Shown in pieces: positions 12,806 through 14,655 of a stretch of 14,655 bases of DNA (the first letter of the stretch is position 1; every line of letters starts with the position of its first letter). The notes under the pieces were generated by a model. It made no database searches. It had not been told where the DNA came from and saw only the letters and a list, made by a program, of their open reading frames with translations. The DNA is taken from assembly GCA_046081705.1 (NCBI GenBank), contig JBJTWK010000120.1:1-14655 (forward strand), written 5' to 3'. The DNA comes from IMCC26256 sp046081705 (GTDB taxonomy: Bacteria; Actinomycetota; Acidimicrobiia; IMCC26256). The position numbers and the translations under genes were made by a program.

Positions 12806-14242
12806 TCAGACGGTTCGCACCTCGCGACCGAGCCGGATCGCGTGCACGGGCTCCGCCGGCCGACCGTAGCCGAGCCGGATCGCCGGGGCGCCGTCACGGT
12901 CGACGACCTCGAGGGCCCCGCCCGTCGACAGGAGGACCGCTGAGGTCACGGAGCCCTCCTGCAGTCCGCGCAGCACGACCTCGGACGCGGTCGTGGCGTC
13001 GACCAGCGCGTGGACCACGCCGTCGACCAGCGTGTACCGCACACCGTCTCCGGCCATCGCCCGTGGCGGTCCCCCGACCCACGGCCGACTGCCGCGGACC
13101 GCAGTACCGTTGGCTCGCATCCACGTGCCCAGCCCCCGCAACGGAGCCGCGTGGTCGCCGGGGATCCGGCCGTGCGCGTCCGGTCCGACGCCGATGAGCA
13201 GGTTCCCGTTGCGGGACACGACGTCGCACAGCAGTCGCACGAGTGCATCGGCGTCGAGGATCGTCGCCGGATCCTCGTTGCGGTTCAGCCCGAACGAGTG
13301 GCCGACGCCCCGAGCGAGTTCCCACTTCTCCGCCTGCACGTCGTCGGGCACCTCGTACTCGGGCGTGCGGAAGTCACGGGTGGGCGACGGCGGGAACGTG
13401 AGCCGACGGCGTTCGTCGGGCAGACGCGACCACAGCGCCTCGACGGCACGCCCGCCCGCGCCGAGGAGCGCACGCCGGGCGCGTCCCTCGAGGCCGGGGG
13501 TGACCGCCCATCGGTCGTTCACGACACCATCTGGCACCGCCGCGCGATAGTCGGCGATGAGCGCGTCGAGGTGGTCGCCGACGGGCCAGGCGACGTCACC
13601 CCACAGCACCGACGGTGCGCACCGCTCGATGAGTTCACGCACCTGCGCGGCGGCGAACCGCTCGTACTCCGGCGCGGTCGGGATCGCCAGCAGCATGTCG
13701 GCGCCGCGCCGCATGGTGCGCTCGGTGAACGCCCAGTCGTAGCCGCCACAGTAGTAGAGGCCCATCCGCATCCCGCGGGCCCGCACTGCGTCGGTCATCG
13801 CCCCGACGAGGTCGCGGCGCGATCGGTATGCACCACGCCGCGGGTGGTCGACGTCACTCGGCCAGAGCGAGAAGCCGTCGGCGTGCTTCGAGGTCAGCAC
13901 GACGTACCCCGCGCCTGCGTCGGCCGCGAGCGCCGCGATCGCATCGACGTCGGCCCCGCCCGACGCGTCGTCGAACCCCGGGATGAAGTCGTCGTAGGTG
14001 AAGTCCGCGCCGTGCGTGCGGCGGTGGTGTTCCCACGTCGGCGAACCCTCGATCGCCATCGTGTTCCGGTACCACTCGGCGTACGGGATGTCGCGCAGCA
14101 TCGCCCGAGGTCCGTCATCGTGGAGGAGCCGCTGGATGTCCGGCGTGCGCGGCGCCCAGGCCGGAACCGAGTAGAGCCCCCAGTGGACGAACACGCCGAG
14201 TTTGGCGTGGTCGAACCACGTGCGGGGCGAGCGTTCCTCCAC
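12806..14242 (-). CDS. Alpha-L-fucosidase-like GH29 protein (paralogue 2)
   Basis: A 478-residue GH29 homologue of the next gene, with the same order of motifs: HAKLGVFVHWGLYSVPAWA, the His region TSKHADGFSLW, nucleophile Asp216 in VLWGDVAWP, proposed acid/base Glu295 in RDFRTPEYE, and GVGHSFGLNRNE. The Asp-Glu distance is again 79 residues and the 44-residue insert is present, so the two genes are tandem duplicates of one clade. One active-site change is clear: His120 is followed by Ala121, where paralogue 1 has His130 and the Thermotoga enzyme has a fucose-contacting His. Both catalytic carboxylates remain. Start GTG 14242, 8 bases after the methyltransferase stop, without a clear SD; the frame continues upstream only as a shadow of that gene. 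No signal peptide. Substrate may differ from simple fucosides. Confidence 0.88.
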   Translation of the reverse strand: MEERSPRTWFDHAKLGVFVHWGLYSVPAWAPRTPDIQRLLHDDGPRAMLRDIPYAEWYRNTMAIEGSPTWEHHRRTHGADFTYDDFIPGFDDASGGADVDAIAALAADAGAGYVVLTSKHADGFSLWPSDVDHPRRGAYRSRRDLVGAMTDAVRARGMRMGLYYCGGYDWAFTERTMRRGADMLLAIPTAPEYERFAAAQVRELIERCAPSVLWGDVAWPVGDHLDALIADYRAAVPDGVVNDRWAVTPGLEGRARRALLGAGGRAVEALWSRLPDERRRLTFPPSPTRDFRTPEYEVPDDVQAEKWELARGVGHSFGLNRNEDPATILDADALVRLLCDVVSRNGNLLIGVGPDAHGRIPGDHAAPLRGLGTWMRANGTAVRGSRPWVGGPPRAMAGDGVRYTLVDGVVHALVDATTASEVVLRGLQEGSVTSAVLLSTGGALEVVDRDGAPAIRLGYGRPAEPVHAIRLGREVRTV

Positions 14243-14250
14243 CGGGCGGT

Positions 14251-14655
14251 TCAGGGTCGCCGGAGCACCCGGAGACTGCCGGTGGTGGAGACCGGCTCGA
14301 ACCCCTCGCGCACCGCGCGCTCCCACACGTGGAAGGGGGCTTGGCCGCCCTCGGCCGGATCCTCGAAGCAGTCGTGGATCGCGAGCGCGCCCCCGGGGAG
14401 CACCCGGTGCGCCCACCCGTCGTAGTCGGCCATCGCGACGTCCTCCGCGTGACCCCCGTCGATGAAGAGGAACCCCACCGGGGTGGCCCAGTTCGCGCCC
14501 ACCGTGGGCGAGTCGCCGATGACCGCGACGACGGCGTCCTCGAGCCCCGCCGCCTCGATCGTGCGGCGGAAGTACGGGAGGGTGTCCATGCGACCGGTGG
14601 CCGGGTCGACGACCTCGGTGTCGTGGTGCTCCCACCCGGCCTGGTTCTCCTCGGA
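14251..14655 (-). CDS. Class I SAM-dependent methyltransferase (Methyltransf_24 type), C-terminal part
   Basis: The last 134 residues of a methyltransferase whose start lies beyond the right edge. The visible part begins SEENQAGWEHHDTEVVDPAT, then GRMDTLPYFRRTIEAAGLED, VVAVIGDSPTVGANW, the strand-4 motif PVGFLFIDGGHAEDVAMADY, GGALAIHDCFEDP and GSLRVLRRP at the C-terminus. IDGGH followed by a D-Y-x-x-W pair and GGxLxxHD is characteristic of the Methyltransf_24 group; motif I is outside the window. I recall near-identical proteins in other actinobacteria beside GT4, methyltransferase and 'prenyltransferase' genes like those at 2852-5972, but cannot confirm this here. It is followed after 8 bases by the second GH29 gene on the same strand, so it is probably part of that transcript. 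Confidence 0.85.
   Translation of the reverse strand, partial: SEENQAGWEHHDTEVVDPATGRMDTLPYFRRTIEAAGLEDAVVAVIGDSPTVGANWATPVGFLFIDGGHAEDVAMADYDGWAHRVLPGGALAIHDCFEDPAEGGQAPFHVWERAVREGFEPVSTTGSLRVLRRP

Noticed and set aside
14243..14635. Upstream extension of the second GH29 frame
   Set aside because: It is the out-of-frame shadow of the right-edge methyltransferase; the GH29 homology begins right after GTG 14242.

Overview
The window is very GC-rich (about 70% by eye), with GTG starts, overlapping stop/start codons and strong GAGG-type ribosome binding sites. This fits a high-GC actinomycete. A DUF222/HNH-type protein fragment, an InhA-like FabI and the GT4/methyltransferase/toroid gene set make Acidimicrobiia or a related actinobacterial class plausible, but nothing here proves it. 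No tRNA, rRNA, CRISPR array, insertion sequence or integrase was seen, and no stretch over 300 bases lacks a gene.

Layout. (1) 1-206, minus: start of a DUF222-like protein running off the left edge. (2) 297-2749, minus: an S9 prolyl-oligopeptidase-type peptidase and a small alpha/beta hydrolase, coupled by an ATGA overlap. (3) 2852-5972, plus: a compact three-gene operon (GT4 glycosyltransferase, class I SAM methyltransferase, alpha/alpha-toroid protein usually labelled 'prenyltransferase'), joined by 1-bp and 4-bp overlaps. (4) 5980-8210: an SbtA-type bicarbonate transporter (minus) divergent from a small winged-helix regulator and an enoyl-ACP reductase (plus), around an AT-rich promoter/operator island. 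(5) 8358-9380, plus: a baeRF-family (archaeo-eukaryotic release-factor-like) protein behind a structured leader that may carry a tiny upstream ORF. (6) 9454-14655, minus: a tight run of methyltransferase (cut by the right edge), two tandem GH29 alpha-L-fucosidase paralogues, a GMC oxidoreductase and a small frameshifted membrane protein. A strong hairpin at 9387-9434 separates blocks 5 and 6.

How the genes may work together. Block 3 looks like a glycoconjugate-modifying set of unknown product. The methyltransferase at the right edge resembles a partner I associate with that set in other actinobacteria, so the two ends of the window may share a pathway; this rests on memory and needs a synteny check. 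Block 4 suggests common control of bicarbonate supply and fatty-acid elongation, since acetyl-CoA carboxylase consumes bicarbonate. Block 6 looks like intracellular processing of fucosides or related deoxysugar glycosides followed by oxidation. The best candidates for something undescribed are the baeRF leader (SD-masking hairpin plus uORF), the divergence of the second fucosidase (an active-site His replaced by Ala), and the misnamed toroid protein in the GT4 operon.
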